DNA of 64,000 nucleotides from Dillenia suffruticosa (GCA_033439265.1 JAVTVX010000017.1:14036501-14100500), one strand, 5' to 3'. Counted from the stretch's first letter, positions 21,865 through 36,245 are shown. The notes: generated by a model from the sequence alone, not told the origin. Translations and numbers: made by a program.

Positions 21865-23882
21865 TCATAATCCTATGATATTAAGATTAAGTTTCTACTA
21901 TACAATTGAGCTAATATAAGTATAAAATTCTTAAGAAGACGTCATTATATAAATAATAACGTGAAACATGGAGAAAATGCAACATTCCATGTCTAATTTG
22001 TTGAAAACCAAGTCTATGTTTGAGTTATCATTCATAATGCAAAAGCATAAAATCTTAGAGACTTTAGGACAAAAATATAATTGTTTGCATGATTTAACTT
22101 AATTACATTTGGAACTAAGCATAATTAAAATGATGTAAGCCAATTCTCCCAAAACCCTAGTGGCCTAGTGTACATTTTCAGGCCTTGATTATTCTAACAG
22201 AGACTAATCATAGAGTCATTGTGATATAAAAAATAAAAGCACCTATACATGCAAAGAACTTGCCTTTCGGACTTGACTCACTTGAATCCTCAACCTATTC
22301 ATCATGAACTTGAACCTAAACCTAGAAAAATCATACTTTTGTTGATAACAACCCACATCATTTATAGTTCAAATTTCAAACCAAGGCTACACATCATCTT
22401 AACATCCTAATTGCATGCAATCATTCTTGCAAGAGTATATTAAGCAAAACTAAAATGGGTCTCACATTCACTTACTCCTTATTCTAATCAAGAGGGTGAA
22501 GTCATATCAGGTAATTTAGGGCTAGATTTGATCAATGAAATTCCAATATTCTTGAACATGCTTAAATGGTGAGGGTTCAAGAAAGAGTGCATCCGGATGC
22601 AAAAAAGTTGGAGAATTTAAGACACACTTAGTTTATTTAGTAGGTTGGAAGTCGAAAGGGAGAAGAATTAAATGAATTTGGTTTAGCTTTGTTAGGAGTG
22701 GCCCATCAAAATCATTTGCGCCTTATACCTCTCGACCTAAACATTAATGCTAGAAATACTGATCAAGAAATAGAGTTGAAGCCAAGCCAATTATGGAGTA
22801 CAAGCAGTAGATGGAGAGAGGAAGATTAGGGTTCAAAAGCTTACTACTTGGAAACTATGGTGGGCATTCGATGGTAAAGGATTTCTAGATGAAATGGTCT
22901 GAAACTAATGGAGAAAATAGGGTTTTGAAGCTACAAGGATGATATTTAAGGGATCCATCAAATGAAAAGTTGAAGATTTGGGGGAGTTTGTATAGAGAGA
23001 GAAATGAGGGCCAACATTTCTTAAGAGTGGATGAAGAAGGTGATATGCACGATTCGCGCGCATGGGGAGAGGGAGAAAGAGAGAGGCCTACACTAAGTGA
23101 GGGAGAAGAGAAAGAGACATACAATCGTATAAGGCATCCCAATGATTTTTGGTGTTGGGGACGCGTCGTTGATGTTTGATCGAGAATGCGATAAGGAAGA
23201 GAAAAGAAAGTGTAACCAGAAGACTAAGAGAGGGAGAGAGACACAGAGACAAACAGACTAAGGGATCTCGACTGTCTGTGATTTCTTTGACTTTCAACAT
23301 TGATAGGCAGCAGGTATGGGAGAGCTAGGGAGAGGTCTGAGAGAGTGAGAGGGACAAGAAGAGAGGCAAGATTTGATTCTGTCTTTGACTCTTCTCTTCT
23401 TTCTTCTTTCTTTTTCCCTTTTAAATAATTAGGATAGGGTATGTTTGGTTCACAAACGCTCATGAAATGAAATATTTTTAAGGCACATGAATTGACCAGA
23501 AGAGGCATAAGGCTGAAAATATGTATTTTTCATAAAATTGACAATTTTGAACTTATAAAAAGGCAAATGTCCAAATTTTAAGTGAAATTTTGATAAATGA
23601 TAGTTTTTGAGCCTATTGGCCACAGCCTTTACTTTTATTTGTTTAGAATGACCTTTTTCTTACCTCCAGTTTTATCGGTCTACTTAAAACCTTGCTAGGT
23701 CAACCGTGGAGTCCACCCTAAGCTTTTATCAACCTTAACACTACAATTAAATGTAGCATGCGCATTATATCATTGCACATATACTTTCATAAATAACATA
23801 TACAACTATGAATTTAAAGCATGAAAATGAGAAGAAATGTATGAAAGAGGATTTCTTATAGTTTTCTGAACCTGGGTCATCA
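21865..23882 (-). repeat. Gypsy-type LTR, minus strand (gypsy-2), left border not resolved
   Basis: On the minus strand an LTR start TGTGATGACCCAGGTTCAG is seen at 23882. It is preceded by TATGGGAGAA, which fits a polypurine tract. The body continues leftwards through an AG/CT-rich transcribed-leader-like part (about 22880-23400). No matching LTR end or primer site was found, so it is a solo or truncated LTR of at least 2 kb. Overlapping short frames on both strands at 22880-23510 are not genes. Confidence 0.55.
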
Positions 23883-24813
23883 CATTCTCCCATATAAAAA
23901 ATTTGATCCTTTAAATGAAACTTTATCCCTTTATTCAAAGAAAAATGTGTTGATCATGTTGTGATTCTAAACCCATAACACCTTTAATGAAGGCAAATCT
24001 GTTGTTGACCTAAGATCCTTGATCTTTGTCCATAAACAATTAACAACCTCATCCAACTAACTTACGCAGATCTAATCTTCTTTAAGGTTTGAATAAACTT
24101 ATGTGTGACCAAATGAAAAGGTGTCACTTTTTGGCCAATAGTGTGGAAATCCCTCTCGAGGGTTATTTTAACCCTAATCAAATCTCGGTATCCCCATGTT
24201 TAGTGCTCAACCATTATTGTGAGGTATGTAGACCCTAGTTTCATTCCATCAATTCAAAGTCTGGTATTCATACCATCTCAAGGGTGTGTGGTGCAAAATA
24301 GTAGTCACAAAAATCTGATCTGGCTCCCTTATTTTTATTTTTGTTTACAATCATCCAAAAACCCTTTATTCTTGAGGTAATTTGCAACCAATGGTATCTT
24401 GCAATTGGAACTTGTTAGGGATTCTCCCTTTTCAGCACAGAAGGTAGTTAAAAATATGGTGTTCTATTGCCGTGAACATTTATTCGATTTCAATCAATTC
24501 AAATTATAATGTCAAGCTTAGTTTTCCCCATTTTGAGAATCCTATAATGTTGTCACAGGCCAACTTTGACCTAACTAAAAATTCAAAACTGATGGAAGGA
24601 ATATTTGGCAAGTCATCTTAATCCAAGTTCTAAGTTCGCCCGACTTAGTTGCAACTATTACCTTCTCATCTAAATTGAGGCCAATCTCAAGTCATGAGTT
24701 GGCTATGGTTAGTTCCAACTACTCGTATAAAAAAGGAACCTATGTAACAAGCTACTTAAATCTCCTTTAGGTTTACTGAAGTCTATGCCTGGTCCATATG
24801 TTCCCCACCTATC
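23883..24813 (-). other. Probable 3' internal remnant of gypsy-2, non-coding
   Basis: Lies next to the polypurine-like end of the LTR. No domain could be recognised in any frame. It could be the untranslated 3' interior that some plant gypsy lineages carry, or unrelated flank. Confidence 0.35.
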
Positions 24814-25440
24814 TATTGGCAAAATATTTTGATGATGAGTAAAACTAAACAAAATTAGGCCATACTTACAAAAGACTAATTAAGTTTAAGAATGCTTAAT
24901 GTAAGACGGACTAAGTTACTCATATATGAAACAAGTTGACTTGCCAAGTGAAATGAAACTACTACCTAAACAGAAAGGTGACTTAAGTCGAATCAGATGG
25001 AAAACAAGTTGACCTATCAAAAGTCTAAGCGATTAAAACAAGTCTAAGTTGACCTGCCAAAAGTATAAGTGAGTCTAAACAATGCATGAATTAAGAATTC
25101 AAAAGTTTAAAATTCTAATGATCAAAAATTTAGAAGTCTAATTGTCAGAAATTATGTTAATCTATGCAAACCTCAAGTCAACCTGATAAAATCACAAGTT
25201 GGCATGTCACACCAACACTTATAAATATTTGTGGAAAGTAAAATATAAATTGACTCACTTGACTCACAGACAACAGTTGGGACTTAAAGCTTAAGTGAAA
25301 TGTAAGGACAAGTTGACTCCACATGATGCAAGTCAACTTGCACAACTGAACTTAAGAAAATCTAGAGAAAGTTCAAACTTAAGTCGACCTATGCATGATA
25401 AAAGTCGGCCTCTTTGGAGAAGCATAAAATTGGTTCTACT
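24814..25440 (+). repeat. LTR-C: truncated copia LTR (same family as LTR-A and LTR-B)
   Basis: Begins TATTGGCAAAATATTTTGATGATGAG, nearly the same as the start of LTR-B read on the minus strand (TGTTGGCAAAATATATTTTG). An array of GTCGACCT/GTTGACCT/GTCAACCT motifs follows, as in LTR-A. The promoter and 3' half seen in LTR-A are missing, so it is truncated near 25440. Confidence 0.7.
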
Positions 25441-27130
25441 CTTAAACTTTCCCTTTTAAATTTTTGTAATTTCTTTTAAGCATGCAAGGGTAAATCTAAG
25501 GCTAGGGTTTGATAAAACCATAACACATGCATAGTTGCCAAAATATAGAGTTTTATGGTATTTTGTGTGAGTGTATGATCTTGGGTCATTTTGTGAGCAT
25601 AAGGTTTTTGACAAATTGTCCATATAAACTATCTTGATAGGATATCTCATGTAAAGATATACCATGACATCTTTTTCATGCAAATATGAATATCTAAGTA
25701 TCAAATGAAATTAGTGGTAGTATTGATAGTTGATTATGATAAGACATTGTGTTCATTTAGCTAAATTTCACCGTTTCATGCATTTCATATACTTACATTG
25801 CATTCAAAGGTGACCAAAACTTATAACCAAAACCCGTATCAACACCCTAGTTTACCATCCATTTCATTAAACCACATTTTTAGTCATACCTTTTTTTATC
25901 TTGCTAGTAGTATAATTTTTAATTTCTCAACTTTATTTGTATATTACTTCACTTTTATCACACTTTTTGCCTCGTTCACTCTTAGAAAACATCTTAGAAT
26001 TTTATTGACTAACATGAATTTCATGGAAACAACACTTGCACTCTCTAAATTTGCACTACACTTTGTATGCTTGCGAATTAGGGTTCCTACTTTTGAACAC
26101 ATATCAATAACTCTCAGATTACACATATCAACAGGACACAAATTTTTACTGACCCATGGCTTTGTCCAATAAATAGGAGAAAAGCCTTTTGCATCACTTG
26201 TTTAATAAATAGGCAAAAATATCTTCTATATTACTGATGCAAAAGATTTGGAACTAAGTATTAAAAATAGGGAGATATGTATCATAAATAGAAGAGTAAC
26301 TGATTATTTGCTTGGGAACTTTTGTGTTTTTTGATGTATTACAAGTGGATATCACAAATTGAAAGACATAATGAAAGAGTATATTGTACGGTGAAAATAA
26401 AATAGAAAAAAGGAATATTCACTGTATTTCTATTTTTGCGCAAAATCACCTTATTCTGTCCTGTTGTTTAAAAGATGTTAATATGTCTCTTGGGATTTAA
26501 TTTGTTACTCTTAATCTTAATCCCCTCGTTTTTTTTTTTTTGTGTCACGCTCGATTGAAAATAATAAATATATCTTATTCCTTTTTTAATAAAAAAATAA
26601 ATTCTCTATTTTTTAGAATGCTAAAATAATTTCTTAAGGGGGTGACATCTCTTCTTCGACTCCTAAAATTTATCCAAGATTTGAGGTTGAATTTTGTAAC
26701 TAGATAAAACTTTTAATGTAAAAAATTATTTGATATAATTATAATTTTATCTCTTTTGCAAAAAAATCAACTTTTATTTACAAAATTATATAAACTTTTT
26801 TATTTTAATTTAAGAAATTACAAGTCAAATTAAACAAAATAAAGACAAATTGAACCAAATGATATTTTTCAAGAATGGCTTAATCTTTCTCGGTGAAATA
26901 TGAAGTTATAAATTGAGATTCATTTTTAATTCGCGTATTCTAGGATTCCATTTTAATGTATACAAATATTATTGCAAAATCAAATTACAACCTATGAATT
27001 AGTTGATATTTTGAATTAAAGTTTTCATAATCTTGAGTCTGCAGTGCTAAAAGGGCCTAGGACCAGTCAATTGACTTCTATGCAAGACTATGCTGCTCCT
27101 GAAGAGATAGATCCATAACATTCATGATGA
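25441..27130. other. Unassigned sequence
   Basis: No recognised gene or element. A 124-residue frame at 25798-26172 opens in AT-rich sequence and is rich in His, Phe, Ser and Thr. It has no domain or motif I can name and is not called a gene. The 300 bases before 27131 are ordinary AT-rich DNA. Confidence 0.4.
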
Positions 27131-27135
27131 CCTTT

Positions 27136-28104
<969 letters not shown>

Positions 28105-29150
28105 GTAAGTTAATCCTAGAGTTTTCTCTCTCCCCCTAAGGCGAATCCCTGTGACTCACAAACGAAACCAACAAATCCTTGACAGCTGCCACCCTTTGGC
28201 CGTCGGGACACTGCCACCGTCATTGTAGTGGCAATGCTGAACGACAGGTGCTGCCTTGCCGGCATCTCTGTCGGTCAACTGTGACTAGAGAGAAGTCGGA
28301 GGAACATTTCAAAGTCAAGGATCACAAAGCCGTCTTAGAGACTATTCAAATCACCGTCGTAGAGGAAGACGATTAGTCGTTGTGAAGACGATTCGTGTCG
28401 AAAACCCCAAGGTGAACAATCCTAATCGACTACCTCATTAATTGCCGATCTAAGGCTTCGTTGGATTTTAAAGTAGACACAATCAATGGATATTCAAAGA
28501 AGAAATCGCAAGGCTACCAAATGAATCGAGCTAATTGGACCTCAGATTCATCAGCACCTCACTCAGATCGATTGTTTCCAGCATCCAATTTCATCATCAG
28601 AGATCCTATCGTTGGGTGTTCATGAACGAACATTGAGACTCTCAGCAGTGACGGAAACAAATACTTCTAGCAGGAATAAAAAAGATCAGACCTCAGATCC
28701 ATCATCGGTGTCGCCTGATTCATCTTCCCCAGCATTGAAGTTTGTCATCTCGTGGTTCTCTCGCTGACGGCGTAATGGACAGGCTAGTGAAGCGGCACCA
28801 AAGACTTAACATCCAAAGTGTTTTTGGTACCTATTTCCAAAAAAATAAAAAATAAAAAAAGGAGAGAAAAGGGTGAACTACTGTTCATATGATAGTAGGT
28901 TAAAAAGACCCTAAAAACAAAGGGCGGACTACTATTCACATTGAGCAGTAAGGGGTCAACACTATTCACCCGAGGAGACAAAAAGCTGTGCAGAAGCTTT
29001 GAGAGCTAGGCCAGGGAAGGATCCTATGGAACAGGGGCAACATCAGCACGTGTCACTTACCCTTGATGATAGACTACTCCCAATGCAAAGAGTAGTAAGT
29101 TTCTAGTACCTCCTCGTTTGGTGGATAAAGGACTAAGCCCTATAGTTTTT
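28105..29150 (+). other. L1 5' leader
   Basis: Higher GC than its surroundings. It contains a short open stretch at 28179-28376 without a recognised domain. Its position ahead of ORF1 fits the untranslated leader and promoter of a plant L1. Confidence 0.5.
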
Positions 29151-29212
29151 ATTTCACCGGGAATCTCATTGGATGACGGTTACTGTTTAAAAAGATCAAA
29201 CATATTGTTTTA

Positions 29213-29802
29213 TTGATGTGGGATAAATGGGGATCCAGTGAGGTCGCTATGGTTGGCCCAAGATGTTTTGTAATGAGATTTAATTCTAATAATCATTTTG
29301 TAGAGATCATGGATAGGAGTGACGGACAAATATTCGGAATCCCATTTATAGTAGGGAGGTATACCATGGGCATGACTACTATAGAATATGAACTCAGAAG
29401 AATTTCTCTCTGCGTCAAATTGTATAATGTGCCACTTAGTTATTATAATAGGGCTGGATTGAGTTTTGTGGACTCTGCATTTGGAAAATCATTGTGTATG
29501 GATGGCATCACAGTGTCGGGTACTAAACTTGGATATGTTAGAGTGTCTATTGAAATTAATGTAGGGAGTTCCATTAGGAGGAAGTATTTACTTTTTTGGA
29601 TAGGAGCGATGTTATTGTTAAGGCAGATTATACTTACAATCCACCTCATTGTGAGTCTTGCTTGTTCTTTGGTCATAGCCATGCTAAATGCCCAAGGAGT
29701 TCCCCTATGGAGGACAATATGCGAACTTCTGCATCAATAAGGGATGAAGAGGGTTTTCATCCTATTGGTAGAAAGCAAAGAAGACAAAGAAAGCAAAACT
29801 AG
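29213..29802 (+). pseudogene. L1 ORF1-type protein (DUF4283 / zinc knuckle) pseudogene
   Basis: Plant L1 ORF1-like protein. The first frame has GPRCFVMRFN and ISLCVKLYNVPLSYYNRAGLSFVDSAFGKSLCMDGITVSGTKLGYVRVSIEINVGSSI. A +1 shift near 29596 leads into VIVKADYTYNPPHCESCLFFGHSHAKC. In the family this is the DUF4283 domain followed by a zf-CCHC_4 knuckle (CxxCxxxGHxxxxC). Here the knuckle residues C, C, H and C are intact. The protein would bind element RNA. The frameshift and the missing N-terminal part show it is broken. Confidence 0.82.
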
Positions 29803-30332
29803 AGAGAGACCTGAGATAAAGGGCTACAGGTGGAGCTCCTAAGGAGAGTAGAGTTGATCAGGGCTCTATAGCACTCGAGTTTTAGGTGGGTCCATGAGTT
29901 TATCAAGGTTTTGTTGTTCCCTAGGTTGAGTTGGGTCCAAGAGCTGATTAGGGTTCTACTGAACCTAGGTTGAGGAGGGTGTCGATATTCTGGCTCTGGT
30001 TACCGAGAGTGGACATTGGAGCATATAGTTGGATCATCGAAAACTGATGTTAGTCGAGCCTTAGTGGTTAGGGAGGAGATATCAGTTCCTATTGTCAGAA
30101 CACCTTGAGAGTGTGTACTAGCAATTAAGTGTAGTAGTATTCCGAGTATGATGGGCCATGATGGTGAGACAGATGATACTATAGCGATGGGGCCCGAACT
30201 TGGTAATTGCTCTTTTCCATCACCCCCTCGAGATCTTCCTTCGCCTCCCTCCTAGAGCAAGGAAAAGCAAAGGGGGGCAAAAGAGACCATTTTGAAGTGA
30301 ATGACAAGTGCGTCCCCTCGTATTACATTATG

Positions 30333-33300
30333 ATGTTAGGCTATCAGAACATAAAAGTTATGAATGACCCTATTCATATCAAGGTTGTGAAAGATTTTGT
30401 GGTGCAAAATCGATTGTAGTTGGCTAGATTTATAGAGACTTGGGTGAAATCTTCTAATAAGATACATATTTAGCAGACTCTTTTACCTTATTGAAGATTT
30501 AATTGTTACCTGTGCGGATAATTCTACTGACCGTTATGGTTGAGTTGGGACACGATAGAGGTTAGGGTGGAGGTTTTGGCATATGAAATGTAATGGATTC
30601 ATTATGGGGTTTAGTTTATCAATTTAGATTTTAGTTGTCGGGTTACTGTAATGTATGGGTCTAACATGACAGGAGATCATTGTCTACTCTGGGAGTTCTT
30701 GAGATCTCCGGGTAGGAGGATGGATACCCTATGGTGAGTTCTCAGGGACTTTGATGAGATTAGATGTCTATCTGAGAGAAGCGAGAGTACAGCTGGATAG
30801 TCTGTGACTGATTGTGTCCTGGATGATTGTATGTAGTAGTCAGAGTTGAAGAACTTATAGTATACCGGGGCCTTTTCACCTGGTGGAATATGAAGACTGT
30901 GAATTTTATTATAAGGAAGTTGGATAGAGTGTTGGTTAATTTTGCTTGGTTGACTTCTTATCCTTTTTCTAAGACTTTTTTCCCCCACCAGGTGATTCAA
31001 ATCATTTCCCGTGTATGGTCAGAGTTCAAAATGGGGATCAATATGGGAGGGTGTTGTTCAAATTCTTTGAGTTCTAAATGGAACATCCTCATTATCGCGA
31101 AATAGTGTCAGAGGCCTCGGAGGACATATATTATGAGACTTTGATGTATCGCCTGTATAGAAAACTAAAGGGGTTGAGATGGAGATTGAGATTGCTGAAC
31201 TGTCGGGAGTACAGTGAATTGTTTATCAGAGTTCATAGCCCAAGAGAGACTTGTTCGGAAACAGTAGGAGCTGTTATCTGGGGTTGTGAGTGATTTGGGT
31301 GATGAAGAGAGGACTACCACTTCTTACTATCATAAGCTTATATTTAGACAAAAGGTTAGGGACCAATGGCTCCAGTTAGGAGATCGAAATATTGCATTCT
31401 TTTTTGGTATGGTCAGGTGTAGACATAACCAAAACTCAGTATGTTCTTTGGTTAAGGAGGATGGCACACAGATATCTAATCCATATGATATCAGACGAGA
31501 GGCAACCACCTACTTTAGGGGATTGTTTATGAGCAGGCCTAAGGTAGGCTAGTTGGGTAGCTTTATTGCTTCCATGATCCGAGATACTCTTTCGGAGGTT
31601 TAGATTCATGCATTGGAGGCACCGTGATGGCGATGGAGGTGAGAGAGGTTATGTTCTATTTGGGTAGACATAAGGCTCTGAGTCTAGATAGATATAGCGT
31701 GGAGCTCTTCCGAGTTAGCCGGGATACTGTGGGACCTGATGTTATAAAGGCAGTCATGGATTTCTTTATACACGAGTACCTTCTGAAGAAGGCGAATGGT
31801 TCTATCATTTCATTTATCCTGAAGAAGGATAACCTAACCTCGTTGATGGACTTTAGGCTGATTTCTTGCTGCAATATGGTATATAAGTGCATCTCTAGGG
31901 TTATTGCAGTGAGGGTGAGTTAGATTTTGCCAAACATTATCGGCAGCGAACAGCCTACCTTTATAATGGGTAGGAGGATTTGAAATAATATCTTGTTAGC
32001 TCATGAGCTTTTTCATAGATATCACTTGAATCGCGGCTCCCCTAGATACACGATAAAGATCGATATCATGAAGGTGTACGGTTCAGTAAAGTGGGATTTC
32101 CTTAGACTTCCTTAGACTGGCTCTGGAGTGCATTGGTTTTCCCTTATGGCCGATTGATAGAATCATGATGTGTGTATCTACAATGAGTTTTGCGAAAGCT
32201 ATTAACAGAGAGTTGACGGATTTCTTTTAGAATTTGAGAGGATTTCAGCAGGGGATCCTTTATCTCCTCTACTTTTTGTGCTAGTTATGGAGGCTTTTTT
32301 GGAGCATGATGCACAAGGCCACCGAGGGGCTGACATTTGAGTATCATAAAAGATGCCAGAAGGTTGGTCTTTCCCACTTATGCTTTGTAGATGATTTGAT
32401 GCTATTCTTTTAGGGTAGTCTAGCTTTTATGCAGTATATTTTGGATATTTTGACGTAGTTTGGGTCTCTATCTAGGTTTCGAACGAACTCTTAAAAAAGT
32501 GAGATCTTTTTTGAGACGATAAAGCAGAGGATGCAAGAAGATATATCAAGGATTCTAGGTTCCAACTAGTTCACCTTTTGGTTAGATACCTTTGAGTTCC
32601 TTTTTTGTCAACCATACTCTTAGTAGCGGAGTGTGTTCAACTTGTTTAAAGAGTAATGGTCCGGATTCAGTATTGGATGATTCGTCTTTTATCCTACACA
32701 AGACGGTTATAGTTGGTTAATGCTATACTCTTTTCAATTCAGACATATTAGTCTACCATGTTTCTTCGTCCAAAGATGGTTTACAAGGAACTCGAGCAGG
32801 TCATATCAAGGTTTTTATGGTCTAGTTTATCTTTAGACCACCATAAACCCAAGGTAGCCTGATCCCTTATTTGTCACACCAAGGAGGACATTAGAGTTAA
32901 AGAGGGTAACGGATTGGAATAAAGCAGCCTAACTCAAGCATATCTAGCATCTCCTTTTAGACCCTGAGGATAATGTATGGACCCGATAGGTGAGATCGTA
33001 GTTTTTGACATGTTCGTGTTCTGGATAGGTGGTCATGGAAACGGAGGAAGCTCCTATTTCTTTGACACTTAGTCTGGGAGCTTGTAACCTAGAGGATGGG
33101 TAATGGTAGCCACATTTGTTTTTGGTATAACATTTGGTAGCCTACAAGGCCTTTGATAGAGGTCTTAGGAAGGCAGGCTATGGAGAGGTTAAGTTTTCCT
33201 ATTGATTGCATTGTACAGGACATCCTTTCCAGCACCCATTGTTTGGAGTATATTCAGGAACAACAGATTTCAAGATCGATGCGATCTTTCTTTGATAGTA

Positions 33301-33700
33301 TCCAAGAGTATCTCGGAGTCTGATATTCCATCTGCCGGTTATAACAGGATTGTGTGGATGATCATTTCTAATGGGGAGTTTTTTATTAATTCAACGTAGA
33401 AATACTTCAGATGTTCATATGACCATGTCCCGTGGACTGATCTAGTTTGGTTCCTAAGAGCGATTCCTCAATTAGCTTTCATTTTGTGGCTTGTCTTCAT
33501 GAAGTAGTTGCAGACGAGTGACCACCTTTTCAGGCTTAGACTTTTAACTTTTTCGACTTGTCATCTATGTTCCAATCAGAGGGATATTCTTGATCACCTA
33601 TTCTTTCACTGTCCTTTCTTGAGAAAGGTATGGCGTGTGACGATGGCACAACATGTTCTTATGACCTTTCCTATCTCTTGGTCTGACATTTGAGGGATCC
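30333..33700 (+). pseudogene. L1 ORF2 (endonuclease, reverse transcriptase) pseudogene
   Basis: The APE endonuclease begins about 30333 (YQNIKVMNDPIHIKVVKDFVVQNRL, FIETWVKSSNK). It continues with VMYGSNMTGDHCLLWEFLRSPGRRM near 30650-30720. The RT includes QTLEDG-type blocks, VMFYLGRHKALSLD near 31650, SIISFILKKDN near 31800 and SAGDPLSPLLFVLVMEAF near 32250. The catalytic SHLCFVDDLMLF is near 32371-32406, with both aspartates intact. The C-terminal zf-RVT region shows DHLFRLRLLTFSTCHLCSNQRDILDHLFFHCPF at 33517-33622. Stops and frameshifts are abundant. Family is clear; function is lost. Confidence 0.85.
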
Positions 33701-33989
33701 TATTTTTCCCAACTATGCACCCCATTCAGCAGAACTGGGTCTTCAAATGCCTCCTCAATGTGTGTATTTACTATATCTAAATTGAGAGAAACAAAAGAAG
33801 GTTAGGCAACCATTAGTTACCACCACGAGTCATGGCAGCTTTTGTCAGTGTAGTCCTGCTATCAATTGAGACTATGACTTATTGGCCTTATATGTTGGCC
33901 TATTGATTTTTCGGATATCTCAGGACATATCCTAATACCTGTGTATTTTTTCATTTTTGATATATATTCTTTTATATCAAAAAAATTGT

Positions 33990-34016
33990 TAGTTTTTATT
34001 ATTTTATTTATTAACA
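33990..34016 (+). repeat. 5' LTR of copia-1, last part
   Basis: Resumes after the LINE with AGTTTTTATTATTTTATTTATTAACA, matching the end of the 3' LTR at 46040-46065. Confidence 0.65.
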
Positions 34017-34049
34017 TTTTTAAGGAGAATTCGATATGGAAATTGCATA

Positions 34050-34680
34050 AGAAAATTTTCATCAACCAAGTTAGAGATCTTAACACGTCCTTCAATTTTT
34101 ATGGTACTCACTTTAGGAGATAAACATAACAAGTGTTATTCTGCCTCGGCCTTCTAAAGGTGACTTATATTCTCACCGAAAAGAATCCCAACAAGGAGAC
34201 CATTGAAGGCATGTCTAAGGATGAACAAATTGAACACATAGAGAAATGTGCACAATATAAAATAGATGAGTATAATTGTCACTACTATTTTTTGAATTAT
34301 CTTTCTAATCATTTTATGACTATTATGAACATACTTATTTGATTGCCAAGAAAATATGGAAGGCTTTACAACTCAAGTACGACACCGAATAAGCCGATGC
34401 AAAGAAATATGCAACTAGTCGCTTTTTTTGCTACTAAATGATAGAGGGAAAATCTATGGTGGACCAAGTGCAAGACTTTCAAACGATGCCCATAAGGTAC
34501 AGTCTGAAAGAGAATTTTGACGACAATTTGATAGTTCTTAGAATCATAGACATACCACAAACTTGGGGAGAATTTCACAAGACCTTGCATCATAAATAGA
34601 AGGATATCACTTTGAAGGATTTGATCACACATATCTATGTGGAGGAGGAGGCAAGAGACCAAGATGCAATAGTTTAAAAT
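34050..34680 (+). pseudogene. copia-1 gag pseudogene
   Basis: Copia gag. DLNTSFNFYGTHFRR, FCLGLLKVTYILTEKNPNKETIEGMSKDEQIEH and CAQYKIDEYNCHYYFLNYLS are followed by KKIWKALQLKYDTE, DQVQDFQTMPI and DITLKDLITHIYVEEEARDQDA. The longest clean stretch is 34133-34342. The order and motifs match the UBN2 gag of plant copia elements. In-frame stops separate the parts. Confidence 0.85.
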
Positions 34681-35290
34681 ACAAATATAAACTCCACTAA
34701 TATAGATATTATATTTTTAAATAGTTTGTCCAATAATTCTCAAAGCATATATCTGAAACTAAATAACAATTTTAGGAATAAATATAGTAAAACTCGCAAT
34801 AAAAAGAAAATTTTCAATCACAAGAACAAAAACCACGGTCATATAAAAAGCCAGGTGATGTTATGTTTGTAGCAAAAGTGAGCATCTTGTTCAAATTAGC
34901 AAATTTCGAAAACGTGAGACTCTAACTCAAACTAATATTACTGAAGAACTTTTTGTGGCAATGGTGAAACACATATTTTTAGTAGAAATTTTTGAAGGGT
35001 GGTGGGCAAATTTTGATGTCAATAGACATATCTGCTTCAGCAAAAAATGGTTAAAGAAATTTACTCCCTATGAAGAATCCAAGACTATCATGCTTGGTAA
35101 TTTTCACATAATTCAAACTTTGGCGAATGGTGAGATTAAATTGAAATTTACATCTGCGAAGATATTACTTTTAAAAGATGTGATGTATATACCTTTCATG
35201 AGAAAAAATATTGTGTTAAGTTTTCTTCTCAATAAGGCTGGCTTCAAACAAATTATAGAGTTGATCAGTATGTGATTTTAAACATGAAAA
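34681..35290 (+). pseudogene. copia-1 protease region pseudogene
   Basis: Follows a degraded knuckle (CYVCSKSEHLVQIS-like, near 34855). The active site reads WWANFDVNRHICFSKK near 35000, where the family has WWVDSGATRHIC, so the DSG triad is lost. GNFHIIQTLANGEIKLKFTSAKILLLKDVMYIPFMRKNIVLSFLLNKAGFK at 35095-35255 is the expected C-terminal part. Confidence 0.8.
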
Positions 35291-35429
35291 TTTTTATTAG
35301 CATAAGCTATACTTATGATAAAATGTTTAAATTGAATATTGAAAATAAAGTTTGTGATAATTCTTTTTATATGTTGTCTTGCATTAATTTTGACATATCT
35401 ATTTGTATCATATTAATTCTACATATATG

Positions 35430-36245
35430 GGTATAATGAGTAAGTAATGATTAATTTCAAAACTCAACAAAGATTTGAAAAAATGTAAAACTTGTAACAA
35501 AGCGAAAATTACAAAAGGAGGTTACAAAAGTGTTGAAAGAAAAACTGAATTACTTGAACTAGTAGATTCTGATTTGTGTGAATTTGAAGTAATTTTGATT
35601 TAAGGAGAAAATAAATATGTCATTACTTTTATTAATGATTTTTCTAAATATACGTATGTATATTTGATTAAACATAAAAGTGATGTACTTGAAGACTTTT
35701 AAATCTTATCCTTAAAGTTGAAAATTAATTTGGTAAAAAAATTAAAAAAGTCTGAAATAATAGAATATGTGAGTATGAATCTTTTGGATTCAACTCATAT
35801 GTTAAGTTTTTTAAAATAATTCATAAAACTATACCTCCATATTCTCTTGTATCAAATGGTATGGTTGAAAGGAAAAATAAAATATTTATAGAGTTGTGTA
35901 ATGCCATATTGATTAATTCATATATGCTAAAAATTTATGGGGTGAAACTATTTTGACAGTATATCATACGTTAAATTGTGTGCCATATAAAAGAACAAAA
36001 ATAACTCGTTATGAGTTGTAGAAAATGTATAAGACTTATTTGAGATATTTGATAGTATGGAGTTGTTTGGTCTATGCTAGATTATCTAAAAAAACCCAAA
36101 CTAGGTGTAAGAGTTGCCTCCTATATTTTTCTTGAATATGCAAAAAATTTGCACAACCTATAGGTTCCTTGACATTGAAAATAATGTGATTTTTGAATCA
36201 GATAATACTATTTTTTATGGAAAAAATTTCCTTACAAATTCAAAT
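35430..36245 (+). pseudogene. copia-1 integrase pseudogene
   Basis: CKTCNKAKITKGGYKSVERKTELLELVDSDLCE is followed by KYVITFINDFSKYTYVYLIKHKSDVLEDF (35600-35700), then degraded YSLVSNGMVERKN, LNCVPYKR, SMELFGL and FLDIENNVIFESDNTIF blocks. The order matches the copia integrase core and the region before the RT. Several frameshifts. Confidence 0.8.

Larger units (their letters stand above)
28105..33989 (+). mobile_element. L1-type LINE, near full length, inserted in copia-1 5' LTR
   Basis: About 5.9 kb with a GC-richer 5' leader (28150-28780), ORF1 and ORF2 remnants, and a 3' end at a short A run (33979-33985). It breaks the copia-1 5' LTR. The LTR match stops at GTAATAAAATTG (28103) and resumes at TTGTTAG (33986). 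AAAATTGT occurs at both borders and is probably part of the target duplication, though the A tail makes its length uncertain. Confidence 0.82.

Noticed and set aside
22885..23508. Several 70-94 residue frames, Ser/Leu-rich, on both strands
   Set aside because: They come from AG/CT-rich repeat sequence in the gypsy-type LTR and overlap one another.
25798..26172. 124-residue open frame on the plus strand
   Set aside because: No recognisable domain, AT-driven composition, an overlapping antisense frame, and a surrounding of decayed repeats. Not enough to call a gene.
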